Assembly (NCBI GenBank): GCA_965218555.1
Contig: OZ244625.1
Location: 5,084,001-5,148,000, forward strand
DNA: 64,000 nt
Direction of reading: 5' to 3'
DNA from: JAPPLB01 sp965218555
GTDB taxonomy: Bacteria > Acidobacteriota > Terriglobia > Bryobacterales > UBA6623
A model generated the notes under the pieces. It did no database searches and was not told where the DNA came from. It worked only from the letters and a program-made list of their open reading frames with translations. The position numbers were made by a program, and so were the translations under genes. Shown piece after piece: positions 16,269 to 25,114 of this stretch; the first letter of the stretch is position 1; every line of letters starts with the position of its first letter.

Positions 16269-19200
16269 TCAGAACTTGATTTCGGCTCCGAACTGCCAGA
16301 TGCGCGGGTCATGCGATTGCGAAATCTGACCGAAAGAACTGGAGTTTACATTGTCTTGGGGATTTCTCAAGTTCGTATGGTTCAACGAGTTGAAGGCTTG
16401 CATGCGGATCCGAAGAGCGATCTGCTCGGTGAGATGGAAATCGCGGTGCAATCCGAGGTCCAACAGAAAGAAACTTGGTCCCCGATTGTGAGCGTCCCGA
16501 ATCGGCGCGGTACCGTAGCGTCCGTCCACAAGCGAGTAGGCATCCGGGCTAGTCCAGATTATGTTTCCGTTCGACGCCACAGTCCCGCGGACGCTCCTGC
16601 TGGCCTCGCCGGCGTCGGTGAGTAGATCAGGACGCTGACTACCTGGCAGTCCGTTACTGGCGCTCTGGCGAACTGCAAGTGGGGCACCGGACTGAGTCAT
16701 CAGCGTGCTTGTTATCTGCAAGCGCCCCAGCAGGATGTTGAGGGTCTTGTTGCCGGAATACCTGCCCCCTGAGCCAAATGGGGAATCATATACCAAATTA
16801 GCGACTAGGTTCTGCGGCCGGTCGTAAGCACCCACAGCCCGAGCGTCCCGCAAGTTGTAGCGGTTCTGCTCGCGTCCCCTGATGTTCCCGCTGGCAGAGG
16901 CGCTGACGTTGTCGATCTCCTTCGACAAGGTATAGCCAACCAGGAAGGCAAGCCCGCCACCGAACCGCCTCTGAAACGTAAGCTGCAAGGCGTGGTAGAG
17001 TGAGTCGCGATCGTTCTGAAACGCCCCTGCGCCGCCATACTGGGGGAACGGATGTGAGGCGCGCTCGCGAGTGATCGTAGGAGCGCCAAGAGTGCCTGGG
17101 ACGAGGCCGGCAAGCGGGTTGGGAACTCTCTCATCCAAGAACGTCCGAGCGGCCCCCTGTTGTCCGCTAGCTTCCTGCAACGCGACAGCCTCCTGAATCA
17201 GGGACTCAGGGGCAAGATTGTAGCTGCGATTTGAAAGCAGGCGTAAGCCTCTGTTCCCGGTGTAGAGGATCTCTAACAGCGTGTTCCGCCACAACTCCCG
17301 CTGCACTCCGAAATTCCATTGATAGATGCGGGGATTTTCAAGCTGCCGGTTCAGTGGATTGGTAAGGCCAAGACCAAGATAGGCGGCTTCCCCACGCGGC
17401 CCATCTGCGGGAGGGAGTTCATAGTTCCCTCTCAGTACCAGAGCCGGCTCGGCGGAGGCGGGCTTTAGCGGGCTGAAAGTCGTCTCAAACCCTGGCGCGG
17501 CGGCGAAATACCCCGAGGTCGGAATCGGCGAGTAATTGACACCGAAACCCCCACGAATAACCGTACCTGCCAGACGACTCGGAGAATATGCAAATCCAAA
17601 CCGAGGCGACCAGTTGTTGTAATCGCCGATCCGAATATTTCGCGAATTCCCCCCGATGCCCGCGTACTGGAATACCCCCGGAAGGCTGACAATCGAGTTT
17701 ACGGAAGTTGTGTCTAACCAACCGACTTGATTGTTCTGCTCCAACAAAGGCCCAACCGCTTCCCAACGCAACCCGAGATTCAGTGTTAACGTGGGTAGAA
17801 CCTTAAAGTCATCCCCAAAATACAGCGCTGGAGCGCTCTGATGAACACGGACGAGCGGCTGCCGCTGAATCCTCACAGCGTTAGGCAGGCCAAGCAGTCC
17901 GGACGCCACAGAGTGCCCGGTGCCCGACGTTCCCTTCCCGGTCTGACTTGCGCTGAAAGACCACGATCCGTTTGGCAAGCCGGTGGCGACGAGGCCCGAG
18001 AGATACTGCACACGTAGATCGGCGCCGAAACGCATACTATGCTCGCCTTTTTGCCAGGAGAATGCCGGATTGATCTGGAAATTTTCAGAAATAAAGCTCT
18101 GTGGACTTCCTGTGCCGATAGAGTGGAAACCGTCGAAATTAGCGCGAGGAGTCAGGTTCAGGATATTCCCCTCCTCCAAAGCTGGCGTGATGCTGTACCC
18201 AAAGAGTGAAGTTCCTTGGGTGTTCTTCGTCAAATCGGTGATCTGTCGATTCCATTTCGTATACCCGGCGCTTGCAGAAAACAGCAATGAGGGACTAAGA
18301 GCGTACGAATAATTCGCTGTCAGGTTGGAGGAAGGAAATTTAATGAATTGGGACGCGGGATCGTGAAGACCTAAGACCTTATCTGAATCTGCGTCTGATC
18401 GTACTCTTGTGACTTTGAACATCAGCTTCTGCCTGTCGGACAAGACGTGGTCGACTCTGGCCGTCATGTTATCGACTTTGACAAACGAAAAAAACCTTCC
18501 CAGGAAGTTGGAACCGGGCCCTACTCCCCTGTTTGGTTCAGGATAGACACGCAGCATCTGCTCCCCGAAGCTATTGAACTGCGACACGGGAATTTGATTG
18601 TTGGGGAATGGCGTGCGATCAGCGGCAGAGCTCGCACTTGCGGGGTCAAATACGGCCCCGCTGATCTCAGAGAAATCACCAGCACGCATCTTCAAAGTTG
18701 GGATCGTGGTGACTTGAGGGAATTTCCGAATCCACCGGGCTGAGTCCCATCCGAAGAAGAAGAATGAGCGATTTCGTGCGATCGGCCCGCCTACACTGCC
18801 ACCGAACTGGTTGTAGACATTGGGTGGTTTGGCGGCTGTTGCGGGCAGAGCTAATCTTGTCTGGGTTGCCGTACTGCGGTGAGCATAGAAGAGGTTGCCG
18901 TGGAATTCATTGCTGCCGCCTTTCGTCACGAAATTGACTACGCCGCCCACCGTATGACCATATTCAGCCGACATCGCCCCAGACTGCACTCGGAACTCCT
19001 GGAGGGCGTCCGCCGCTGGAAGCGCCAGTATAGAACCATCGCGTAAGTTTGTTACGCTAATTCCATCCACCAGATATTCCTGATAACCACCTGTGCCGGT
19101 GCGAATGCCTCCATTGATGTTGTAACGCGACGTGATGTTTGCACCGTCGCTACCTGGCCGATTGAACGACGCATTCCCTTCTCTGGTGACCACCCCGGGG

Positions 19201-19703
19201 GTCAGCATCATCAGGGCGAGAGGATTCCGTGTTTGAAGAGGCAAGGATTCGAGCTGGCGCTCGGTTACGATTTGCCCCTTAGTGCCAGTGTCATAGTCAA
19301 GTAACGTGCTGTCAGCGGTAACAGTAATAAATTCCCGAGTGGAAGCAATTTGCAGAACCACATCGACCCTGGTCACTCGGTTCACCTCGACCGCGATCGC
19401 GGTGACGCGAACCGGATCGAAGGCGGTGTGCGTGGCGGACAAGATGTAACTCCCCGGTTGTAACTGCACGAAACGATAAATCCCTTCGTCGTTCGATTTC
19501 GTTTCGAATGACACACCGGTCAGGTCATGCTGGAGCTGCACTGTCGCGCCGGGGATGATGGCCGGGCTCGAGTCGCTCACAGCTCCTGTGACCGTGCCAG
19601 TGGATTGGGCTATTCCCGCATGGGGAATGGCAAACATCAAGAGTATCCAAACAACCGAGAATACTCCTAATACTCGGATCCTTTGTGGTCGTGACTGAAG
19701 CAT
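16269..19703 (-). CDS. Oar-like TonB-dependent outer-membrane receptor (second copy)
   Basis: 1144 residues with the same plan as the receptor at 280: signal peptide (WILLMFAIPHAGIAQ), carboxypeptidase-regulatory fold (GTVTGAVSDSSPAIIPGATV), TonB-plug-like region (SLPLQTRNPLALMMLTPGV; YQEYLVDGISVTNLRDGSIL; EYGHTVGGVVNFVTKGGSNE) and a long barrel ending in Phe. The two receptors are clearly homologous but diverged, so they probably take up different substrates. A GAGGGTT precedes the ATG. A frameshifted GntR regulator gene lies directly upstream on the same strand, suggesting that this receptor was controlled by a small-molecule-responsive repressor. Confidence 0.9.
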   Translation of the reverse strand: MLQSRPQRIRVLGVFSVVWILLMFAIPHAGIAQSTGTVTGAVSDSSPAIIPGATVQLQHDLTGVSFETKSNDEGIYRFVQLQPGSYILSATHTAFDPVRVTAIAVEVNRVTRVDVVLQIASTREFITVTADSTLLDYDTGTKGQIVTERQLESLPLQTRNPLALMMLTPGVVTREGNASFNRPGSDGANITSRYNINGGIRTGTGGYQEYLVDGISVTNLRDGSILALPAADALQEFRVQSGAMSAEYGHTVGGVVNFVTKGGSNEFHGNLFYAHRSTATQTRLALPATAAKPPNVYNQFGGSVGGPIARNRSFFFFGWDSARWIRKFPQVTTIPTLKMRAGDFSEISGAVFDPASASSAADRTPFPNNQIPVSQFNSFGEQMLRVYPEPNRGVGPGSNFLGRFFSFVKVDNMTARVDHVLSDRQKLMFKVTRVRSDADSDKVLGLHDPASQFIKFPSSNLTANYSYALSPSLLFSASAGYTKWNRQITDLTKNTQGTSLFGYSITPALEEGNILNLTPRANFDGFHSIGTGSPQSFISENFQINPAFSWQKGEHSMRFGADLRVQYLSGLVATGLPNGSWSFSASQTGKGTSGTGHSVASGLLGLPNAVRIQRQPLVRVHQSAPALYFGDDFKVLPTLTLNLGLRWEAVGPLLEQNNQVGWLDTTSVNSIVSLPGVFQYAGIGGNSRNIRIGDYNNWSPRFGFAYSPSRLAGTVIRGGFGVNYSPIPTSGYFAAAPGFETTFSPLKPASAEPALVLRGNYELPPADGPRGEAAYLGLGLTNPLNRQLENPRIYQWNFGVQRELWRNTLLEILYTGNRGLRLLSNRSYNLAPESLIQEAVALQEASGQQGAARTFLDERVPNPLAGLVPGTLGAPTITRERASHPFPQYGGAGAFQNDRDSLYHALQLTFQRRFGGGLAFLVGYTLSKEIDNVSASASGNIRGREQNRYNLRDARAVGAYDRPQNLVANLVYDSPFGSGGRYSGNKTLNILLGRLQITSTLMTQSGAPLAVRQSASNGLPGSQRPDLLTDAGEASRSVRGTVASNGNIIWTSPDAYSLVDGRYGTAPIRDAHNRGPSFFLLDLGLHRDFHLTEQIALRIRMQAFNSLNHTNLRNPQDNVNSSSFGQISQSHDPRIWQFGAEIKF

Positions 19704-19735
19704 TGAAATAACCCTCTCATAACCCTTTCGTTAAT

Positions 19736-20480
19736 CTACTTCCGGGAACCGTCGATTGCGGCGTCTGCACGCCTCAGCGTCTCGGAAGCTTTTGACTGCC
19801 CGTCCTCGTCGGAGCTAATGTATCGCCCGTATGACAACTCGATGTGTTCACGAACCGCCTCGGCGATGGCCTGGCCTTCCCGGCTTCGGAGGGCCGCGAC
19901 AAGGGGCTCATGCGGCCGGACAACTGCTGTAAGATTCTCACGAGACCGGCTGCGACACTCACAGAATATACGCGAACAGCGGTATCGTTACCTGCTCCAA
20001 GATCCGAGAGAGAAGGGTGTTGCCCGACTTCTGCCAGATAAAGCGGTGAAACTCCAGGTCCACTTTTTCGACTTTGTAGTAGGCGTTTTCGGAAGCGAGT
20101 ATCGAGATCTCCTTGGCTCGCTGCTGTAAGATGTCGAATTCTTCGGGGGATAGCCGGGCGGCGGCTTCAATTGCAGCGTACTGTTCCAAGCGAGTCCGAA
20201 CAATACAGCGCTCGTGTACTTCACTGGGGGATAGTGCAACGACGTAGGTGCCTTTGTTGGGAACCCGCACTGCCAGATGGGCGCACTCCAGTTGAAGCAA
20301 TCCCTCACGGACAGTGGCCTGGCTCACCTTCAGCTCACGCGCGAGGTGGATCTCTCGGAGAGCAGCCCCGGGCTGAAGCGCGCCAGAGAATATTGCTGAT
20401 CTCACGGCCTCGAAAACCAGATCAGGGGCCGATGAAGGCTTGAGGGGCTCAAACTGAACCGGGGGTGTGGGCGTCATCAA
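19736..20480 (-). pseudogene. GntR/FCD-family regulator, frameshifted near its C-terminus
   Basis: The intact frame (19959-20480) gives 173 residues: a winged-helix DNA-binding domain (LQPGAALREIHLARELKVSQ, then TVREGLLQLECAHLAVRVPN) and most of an FCD ligand domain, stopping at TIPLFAYIL. Translation in the +1 frame continues the same domain: SRENLTAVVRPHEPLVAALR, then AEAVREHIELSYGRYI, to a TAG at 19736. This is the expected FCD C-terminus (HxxLVxAL). So one base has been lost or gained near 19960, by mutation or sequencing error. The intact protein would be about 245 residues, normal for the family. It probably regulated the adjacent receptor gene. Confidence 0.8.
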
Positions 20481-21016
20481 TTAATGGATCAATGCCCTAC
20501 TGAATTATCGTTAGATCAAATTATTTATACTGAACCCTCCGGGGTTTGTCAAGCAAAATCTGACCAGCCTGTCAAGACTCGATAGAAATGTCCCCCTGGG
20601 CAACTCGGGCAGTTGCTCGCGCTCGATGCGGCCGTTGATCCATCTGAGACGGAAGGCCTCCGAACCGCCGAGGCAGATCACGCCGTCCGCGCTGGGTTCC
20701 CTGGGAATTGCGCGCAATCTGGCGTCCGTTGGAATGAGGAAAAGCGGGGACTCCTTTGGTTTCACCGATCTTGAGAACCGCCGGAAAATGTCCAGACTGC
20801 TAACTGCTTTGTTTGCTGCTATTTAATTGTCGCCGAAATGTCGGCGGAGGGCAGATTTTCCGTATCTTTTCTGGTACAGCGGTGGCATGATCTCTTGCAG
20901 CCACTCGCAGCACTCCTTCAAGGTACGAAAAACGCCCTGCCCAAGAAGGCGCGGGGGCTCAGCGGACGGCGGGCGCGGGGCGCTCTACCCGCCAGCTTCA
21001 CGGGGTCTCTCTGGCT
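20481..21016. other. Intergenic stretch with no confident gene
   Basis: About 540 bp. A minus-strand frame from GTG 20765 to 20511 (84 residues, containing EAFRLRWINGRIEREQLPEL) has mildly protein-like composition but no ribosome-binding site and no recognisable family. It may be a decayed gene end. The left part is AT-rich (GATCAAATTATTTATAC) and probably holds the promoter and operator of the GntR gene. Confidence 0.4.
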
Positions 21017-21361
21017 GTGGAGCCTGAATTACAATGGCGCGCGATAGCCCCGCAGGTGTGGGTAGGCTTCGCAATCAGCGTAGTCGCAGCATGGCTACTA
21101 TGGGATGAAGGGGCGGTATGGTTCGCATGCGCGGTCGGAACCGGAGTAATCCAGTTCATGGCAGTGAAAAGGAATCAACAAGACTTCAGAGCAGCCTTGC
21201 ACCGCCGCTTTGACAAAGCTTTATCTGATGAAGACTTCCCTGAGGTAATCGAGGAAGTCATCGCCGCAGCCAGCGACGAAACACCCAGATGGATCGAGTG
21301 GTCACAAAGGATCGCATTCTTCGCGGCCTGCGGACTACTCATCGCCGGATTCATCATCTGA
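21017..21361 (+). CDS. Small membrane protein, unknown
   Basis: 114 residues from GTG. It has an N-terminal pair of membrane segments (VWVGFAISVVAAWLLW; AVWFACAVGTGVIQFMAV), an acidic cytoplasmic loop (FDKALSDEDFPEVIEEVIAA) and a C-terminal membrane helix (IAFFAACGLLIAGFII). No family recognised. It lies 100 bp before the RepA remnant, so it may be plasmid-derived. The start is uncertain. Confidence 0.5.
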   Translation: MEPELQWRAIAPQVWVGFAISVVAAWLLWDEGAVWFACAVGTGVIQFMAVKRNQQDFRAALHRRFDKALSDEDFPEVIEEVIAAASDETPRWIEWSQRIAFFAACGLLIAGFII

Positions 21362-21459
21362 CGTGAGCATCCGATCTTGCGCCGACGGTACGAGGCACCG
21401 GCTTGTGACATGGGTGCACCTCCTGTGGTTCTTGTCTGGCGAGCATGGGAGAATAAGCC

Positions 21460-22330
21460 ATGCAGTCTAAACGAGACGGGTTGGTTCCCATCGGGGAAGT
21501 CTTCTCTGATCTGGGCGGCCCGGTGAAAGCAATCCGCGAAGCCTCACCCCAAGCGTTGCACCACTTCACCCAAGCCGATCAGGTGCACCTGCTTGTTTCG
21601 GCCAGCGAAGCGGACCCGGAGCGCGGCTTCATGGCGCGGATGATGGCGCTGTGCTCGTTGCCCCGCACCAACCCCGGCAACCAACACCAGTACAAGCGGG
21701 GTCAACGGTCCGTTCAAGCTAATCATGTCGGTCACCGGGGATCACAAGCTCCCCTTCGGCAACCTGCCTCGCCTGTTGTTGGCTTGGGTGTGCACCGAAG
21801 CCGTGCGGACCCAAAGCCGGACGTTGATCCTGGGGCCGTCGCTGGCGAAGTTCATGAAGACCCTGGGGGTCTACAGTAGCGGCGGGGGGCGCGATCAAAT
21901 CAAGCCCCGCAATCAAATGAAGCGCCTCTTTGGTTGCACGGTTTCAATGATCTACGAAGACGAGCACGGGGAGCAATTCGTATCCTCGCTGATCGCCGAG
22001 CGGGGCGAGTTTTGGTGGAACGAGCGCAAGCCCGATCAGTCCTCGCTGTGGGACAGCAAGATATATCTGGGTGAGGCGTTCTTTAACGAAATCATCCGGG
22101 CCACCCCGTACCGCTCGATATGAACACCCTCACGGCCCTCAAACGCTCCACGTTGGGCCTCGATCTCTACCTCTGGCTCACCTACCGCACCTTCGCCCTC
22201 CGCGCTCCGCTACGGCTCACTTGGAAGCAGTTGTACCAGCAGTTCGGAGCGCACCCGGCCCAAGCCAGCAACAATGTGACCGTTCAAATACTGTGCTATA
22301 CAAAGCGGCCTCCTGGCTGCAAAGGTCTCG
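21460..22330 (+). pseudogene. RepA-type plasmid replication initiator, multiply frameshifted
   Basis: Three reading frames in succession spell one RepA-like protein (the plasmid-encoded RepA family). Frame 1 from 21460: GFMARMMALCSLPRTNPGNQ. Frame 2 to 22121: GPFKLIMSVTGDHKLPFGN, LPRLLLAWVCTEAVRTQSRT, IKPRNQMKRLFGCTVSMIYE. Frame 3 from about 22118: MNTLTALKRSTLGLDLYLWL, ALRAPLRLTWKQLYQQFG. Shifts occur near 21690 and 22118, and again near 22285, beyond which the family C-terminus is missing. The order and spacing are as in intact RepA, so this is a decayed gene and not separate small genes. With the relaxase at 13.9 kb it points to an integrated, degenerating mobilizable plasmid. Confidence 0.75.
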
Positions 22331-22333
22331 GCT

Positions 22334-22543
22334 GTGAGCACTTTTGAGGGGCGTAGCTATACGTTCTCGTTTATCGACGGCCTTACGCCGGCAGGAGGCA
22401 ACTACGTCCGTTCGGCCGCTTCCAGAGGGGGATCTGTGGGGCAGCAGGCCATTGACCGATTGGCAGACACCGGGGTGGAGATCACCACTGAGCTTTTGAA
22501 GGTCACGATGCAGCGGATCATCGGCGAAGCCCTCAGTCCTTGA
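22334..22543 (+). CDS. Hypothetical small protein downstream of the RepA remnant
   Basis: 69 residues from a GTG (MSTFEGRSYTFSFIDGLTP; QQAIDRLADTGVEITTELLK). Composition is protein-like, but there is no family match I know and only a weak AAGG upstream. It could be a real small gene or part of a longer decayed one. Confidence 0.35.
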   Translation: MSTFEGRSYTFSFIDGLTPAGGNYVRSAASRGGSVGQQAIDRLADTGVEITTELLKVTMQRIIGEALSP

Positions 22544-22664
22544 GGTTCCAACTGCAACAGACGCTGTGCGGCGGGCGGTACCCGCGCGAACGTAAGAACA
22601 GGAGAAAGAGCCATGCGAACTGTGATTCTGAGCATTCTCATCCCCCTAGTTGTGATCTTTCAAT

Positions 22665-23488
22665 AGGTTGTTCACTCGGTCCCGACCGAGGAAATTGAAG
22701 GTGTCAAGCAAACGGTTTCCCGGAAGGAGGACCGAGTGAACATCCATCAGAATGCCAAGTTGACCCCGAAGAGTCGAGCCGATGTTGTCCGGCGGATTCT
22801 CGACCAGGGCCAGACCCCGAAGGCGGTGGCCAGCGCCTTCGGGGTCTGCGCACGTACGGTGCGCAAGTGGGTAGCCCGCTATCGGGCTGAGGGCGCCGAC
22901 GGATTGCTCGACCGCAGTTCGCGTCCGCACCGCTCGCCACGGACGATACCGGCCGCTGTCATCAATCGCATCACCACCTTGCGCCGGCTGCGCTGGACCG
23001 GCGCCCAGATCGCCGCCACTCCAGCCCCGGCGCCGGCTGGGAATACCTTCATGTCTGCGTCGACGACCACTCCCGCCTCGCCTTCTCCCAGCTCTATCCC
23101 GACCAGACCGCCGCCACTGCCGCGGCCTTTCTCACCGCCGCCCTCGACTACTACCACCGCCTCGGCATCCGCGTCCGCCGCGTGCTCACTGACAACGGCG
23201 GGTGTTACCGTTCCAGGGCCTTCCATGCACGCTGTGTCCAACGCGGCCTACGCCATCGCTTCACCCGGCCCTTCACCCCTCGTACCAACGGCAAAGCCGA
23301 ACGCTTCATCCAGACCGCGCTACGTGAGTGGGCCTACGCCCACACCTATCACACCTCCACCCAGCGTGCCCAACACCTCAAACACTGGCTCCACCGCTAC
23401 AATTGGCACCGCCCACACGCTAGTCTTAAAGCCAACCCGCCCATCAGTCGAATCGGTCTGACCGGGGACAACCTGTTGAGGTTCCACA
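22665..23488 (+). mobile_element. IS481-family element, internally deleted remnant
   Basis: The right end has the family-type terminus GTTGAGGTTCCACA (ending 23488). The matching left terminus (expected to read TGTGGAACCTC) is not found, so the left boundary is approximate. The single transposase gene has lost an internal block. The element is therefore non-autonomous. Confidence 0.6.
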
Positions 23489-23493
23489 CCTAG
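22736..23493 (+). pseudogene. IS481 transposase with internal deletion
   Basis: Residues 1 to about 95 are a normal IS481 N-terminus with an HTH (LTPKSRADVVRRILDQGQTP; AVASAFGVCARTVRKWVARY). After GAQIAA a block is missing that in relatives contains the linker and the first catalytic Asp. The frame also shifts: the rest reads WEYLHVCVDDHSRLAFSQLY, RVLTDNGGCYRSRAFHARCV, TRPFTPRTNGKAERFIQTAL and HRYNWHRPHASLK in another frame, ending at the stop at 23491-23493. Inactive. Confidence 0.8.
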
Positions 23494-23724
23494 TTGTTGG
23501 GAGTCCCGCCGGTAACGGTTGCCCAATCTGCGGACTGCAAGGCGTGGGAAGAGCCGAGCTTTTGGAAAACGGCAACAGTCGCGGACGTAGCCGCCTGTCT
23601 TGACGCCGGGGCCGACCTGGAGGCGCGGGATAGGAGGGCTACGCCCATGGACAATTGCCAGCGGTACCGGACCCGTCCCCGGAGGTATTGAGCCGGGCCT
23701 TCCGGGGGGCCGCGAGGCGCGTGG

Positions 23725-23994
23725 TCAGCGTTCCCCGCAGAGCCGGCGCTTAAGCGAAGATGGCAGCTTTGCCTCGCACACGTTCTTCGCCTTGTCCAGA
23801 TCCCCCCCGCTCAGGTCCGTATCTTCGTCAATGCAAGCGCCGCGCAGATCCGCATCGCGCAGGTCCGCTCCGCGGTTTGCTCCGCTCATGTCGTGACCGG
23901 AGCAACCTAGCGCGACTTGCCAGATGATGACTGCGACCAAGATTGTCACTAGGAACGCCCAAAGAGCACGGGATCGCATAGTCATTTTTGACAT
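23725..23994 (-). CDS. Short pentapeptide-repeat protein with N-terminal membrane/signal segment
   Basis: 89 residues from ATG 23994 (MSKMTMRSRALW). A hydrophobic segment (AFLVTILVAVIIWQVALGC) is followed by four or five A(D/N)LxX-type pentapeptides (GANRGADLRDADLRGACIDE) and a Cys-containing tail. The repeat run is far shorter than in Qnr-type proteins, so no gyrase role is suggested. The Cys after the hydrophobic stretch (VALGC) could be a lipobox. An upstream in-frame start adds arginine-rich residues that do not look native. Confidence 0.6.
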   Translation of the reverse strand: MSKMTMRSRALWAFLVTILVAVIIWQVALGCSGHDMSGANRGADLRDADLRGACIDEDTDLSGGDLDKAKNVCEAKLPSSLKRRLCGER

Positions 23995-24233
23995 GGCACC
24001 AGCGTATCGGAGCACCGAAGCCCTGGGGCGGGCGGCGACGTGTTGAGCGATCTGCCGGGCGCTTGAGCGCATGAGTGGCTGACGACCGTTGAGCTGTCTG
24101 ACCGGGATCGCGGGACCTCGCCTGTTCGCAAGCCGCGGCGCTTGCGACGTCACGCACGACTGAGACCTCGGAGCCGCTCTACTCGGTTGGGCGGGATCGG
24201 TGCAGCGGCTCGATCGCGCATCACTGCCAAGAC

Positions 24234-24270
24234 AGAAAAAGCCGGCAGGCTGAATGCCTGCCGGCTTTCT
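24234..24270 (-). terminator. Strong bidirectional terminator
   Basis: GCCGGCAGGC (24241-24250), loop TGAAT, GCCTGCCGGC (24256-24265), flanked by AAAAA on the left and TTTCT on the right. The perfect 10-bp stem is extended by A/T pairs. It ends the Spy-like gene on the minus strand. The rest of 23995-24307 shows no gene. Confidence 0.85.
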
Positions 24271-24307
24271 GTGTCAGTGTCATCGAAAGAAACCGGAGCC
24301 GCCTTGT

Positions 24308-24889
24308 TCAGACCGGTCCCCGTCGGGTCTGCGTACTCGGCCGCGTCCCGATCCGCGCCGCTCGCCTAGCCCCACCGCTCCTCGGGCCTCGCGGGCTTCG
24401 ACCGAAGCCGCGCCTTCCGAAACCGCCTTCGGGCACGGCCAGCAAGTTGGCTCCGACCGCCTGTCGTGCGACTTGCTGCAACGCAAGCGCCTGTTCGAGT
24501 TCGGAGAGCGCAGCTTGCTGTTTCTCGTCGAGCAAAGCGACCGCCTCTGCCCGTGACGCTTCCCGCGCCGCTTTGACTTGATCAACGAGTTCCCTCATCT
24601 CGACGTTCAGTTTGCCGATCGTACTCGCGTCCGGTGTCTCCGACCGCATTTGTTCACGAATCTGATTCCGCTTCTCTCGCATCTGCTCCACCAGTGGCCG
24701 GGTCGTTTTGCGAAGTGCCTGCCGGTTGGCCCGTAGAGCCTCCTTCTGCTGTTCGTTCAATTGGAGATGCTCTTGGAGCGCTTCGCCTCGTGATCCGCGC
24801 GGGCCTGACGGCCTTTCCGGTCTCTGACCTTGCGCCAATGCCGGAGCAGTAAATAGAACTGCTGTCAAGAATGCAGTCAAGAATTTCAT
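24308..24889 (-). CDS. Spy/CpxP-like periplasmic protein
   Basis: 193 residues with a signal peptide (MKFLTAFLTAVLFTAPALAQ). A helical domain of the Spy/CpxP/ZraP kind begins at about residue 40 (LQEHLQLNEQQKEALRANRQ, an LTxxQ-like motif) and continues as amphipathic helices (MREKRNQIREQMRSE; LDEKQQAALSELEQALALQQ). The last about 45 residues are a Gly/Arg-rich tail. Such proteins are envelope-stress chaperones or metal sensors. It is upstream of and on the same strand as the OmpR/histidine kinase genes, 225 bp away, suggesting a CpxPRA-like stress circuit. Confidence 0.75.
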   Translation of the reverse strand: MKFLTAFLTAVLFTAPALAQGQRPERPSGPRGSRGEALQEHLQLNEQQKEALRANRQALRKTTRPLVEQMREKRNQIREQMRSETPDASTIGKLNVEMRELVDQVKAAREASRAEAVALLDEKQQAALSELEQALALQQVARQAVGANLLAVPEGGFGRRGFGRSPRGPRSGGARRAARIGTRPSTQTRRGPV

Positions 24890-25114
24890 AGCCTCATCCT
24901 CCTTCAGTTAGATAGCTCGATGTTTACGTCGCTTCTGTTTCATTAGACGTTATGGGAGGACGGAAGGATATGGGAGCGGAGTTAAATCGAAGTAAAAGCT
25001 TCTTTACATCGTTTTAACAACCGTTTGGATGGATGCGCGACGCCGCGCAATGCCGCGCAACGCGGTTCTTTCCGGCAAAACTATCAACCTGTTGTGAAAG
25101 TCCCGCGGGCGGCG

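Larger units (their letters stand above)
22613..23660 (+). pseudogene. Secreted ankyrin-repeat gene disrupted by an IS481 remnant
   Basis: ATG 22613 has a good AGGAG seven bases upstream. It encodes the start of a signal peptide (MRTVILSILIPLVVIFQ), then a stop at 22664 where the IS481-derived sequence begins. Just beyond the IS end (23488) the frame resumes with a likely cleavage region and first ankyrin unit (VTVAQSADCKAWEEPSFWKT, then ADVAACLDAGADLEARDRRA). After about 23645 the ankyrin pattern is lost. I infer one secreted ankyrin gene cut by an insertion and then decayed. Confidence 0.55.

Noticed and set aside
20511..20765. 84-residue minus-strand ORF before the GntR gene
   Set aside because: GTG start without SD, no family, and it overlaps the probable regulatory region. 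Mentioned in the intergenic entry only.
23725..23994. Qnr-type gyrase-protecting pentapeptide protein
   Set aside because: Only four or five repeats and a hydrophobic N-terminus; far too short for a Qnr-like helix.
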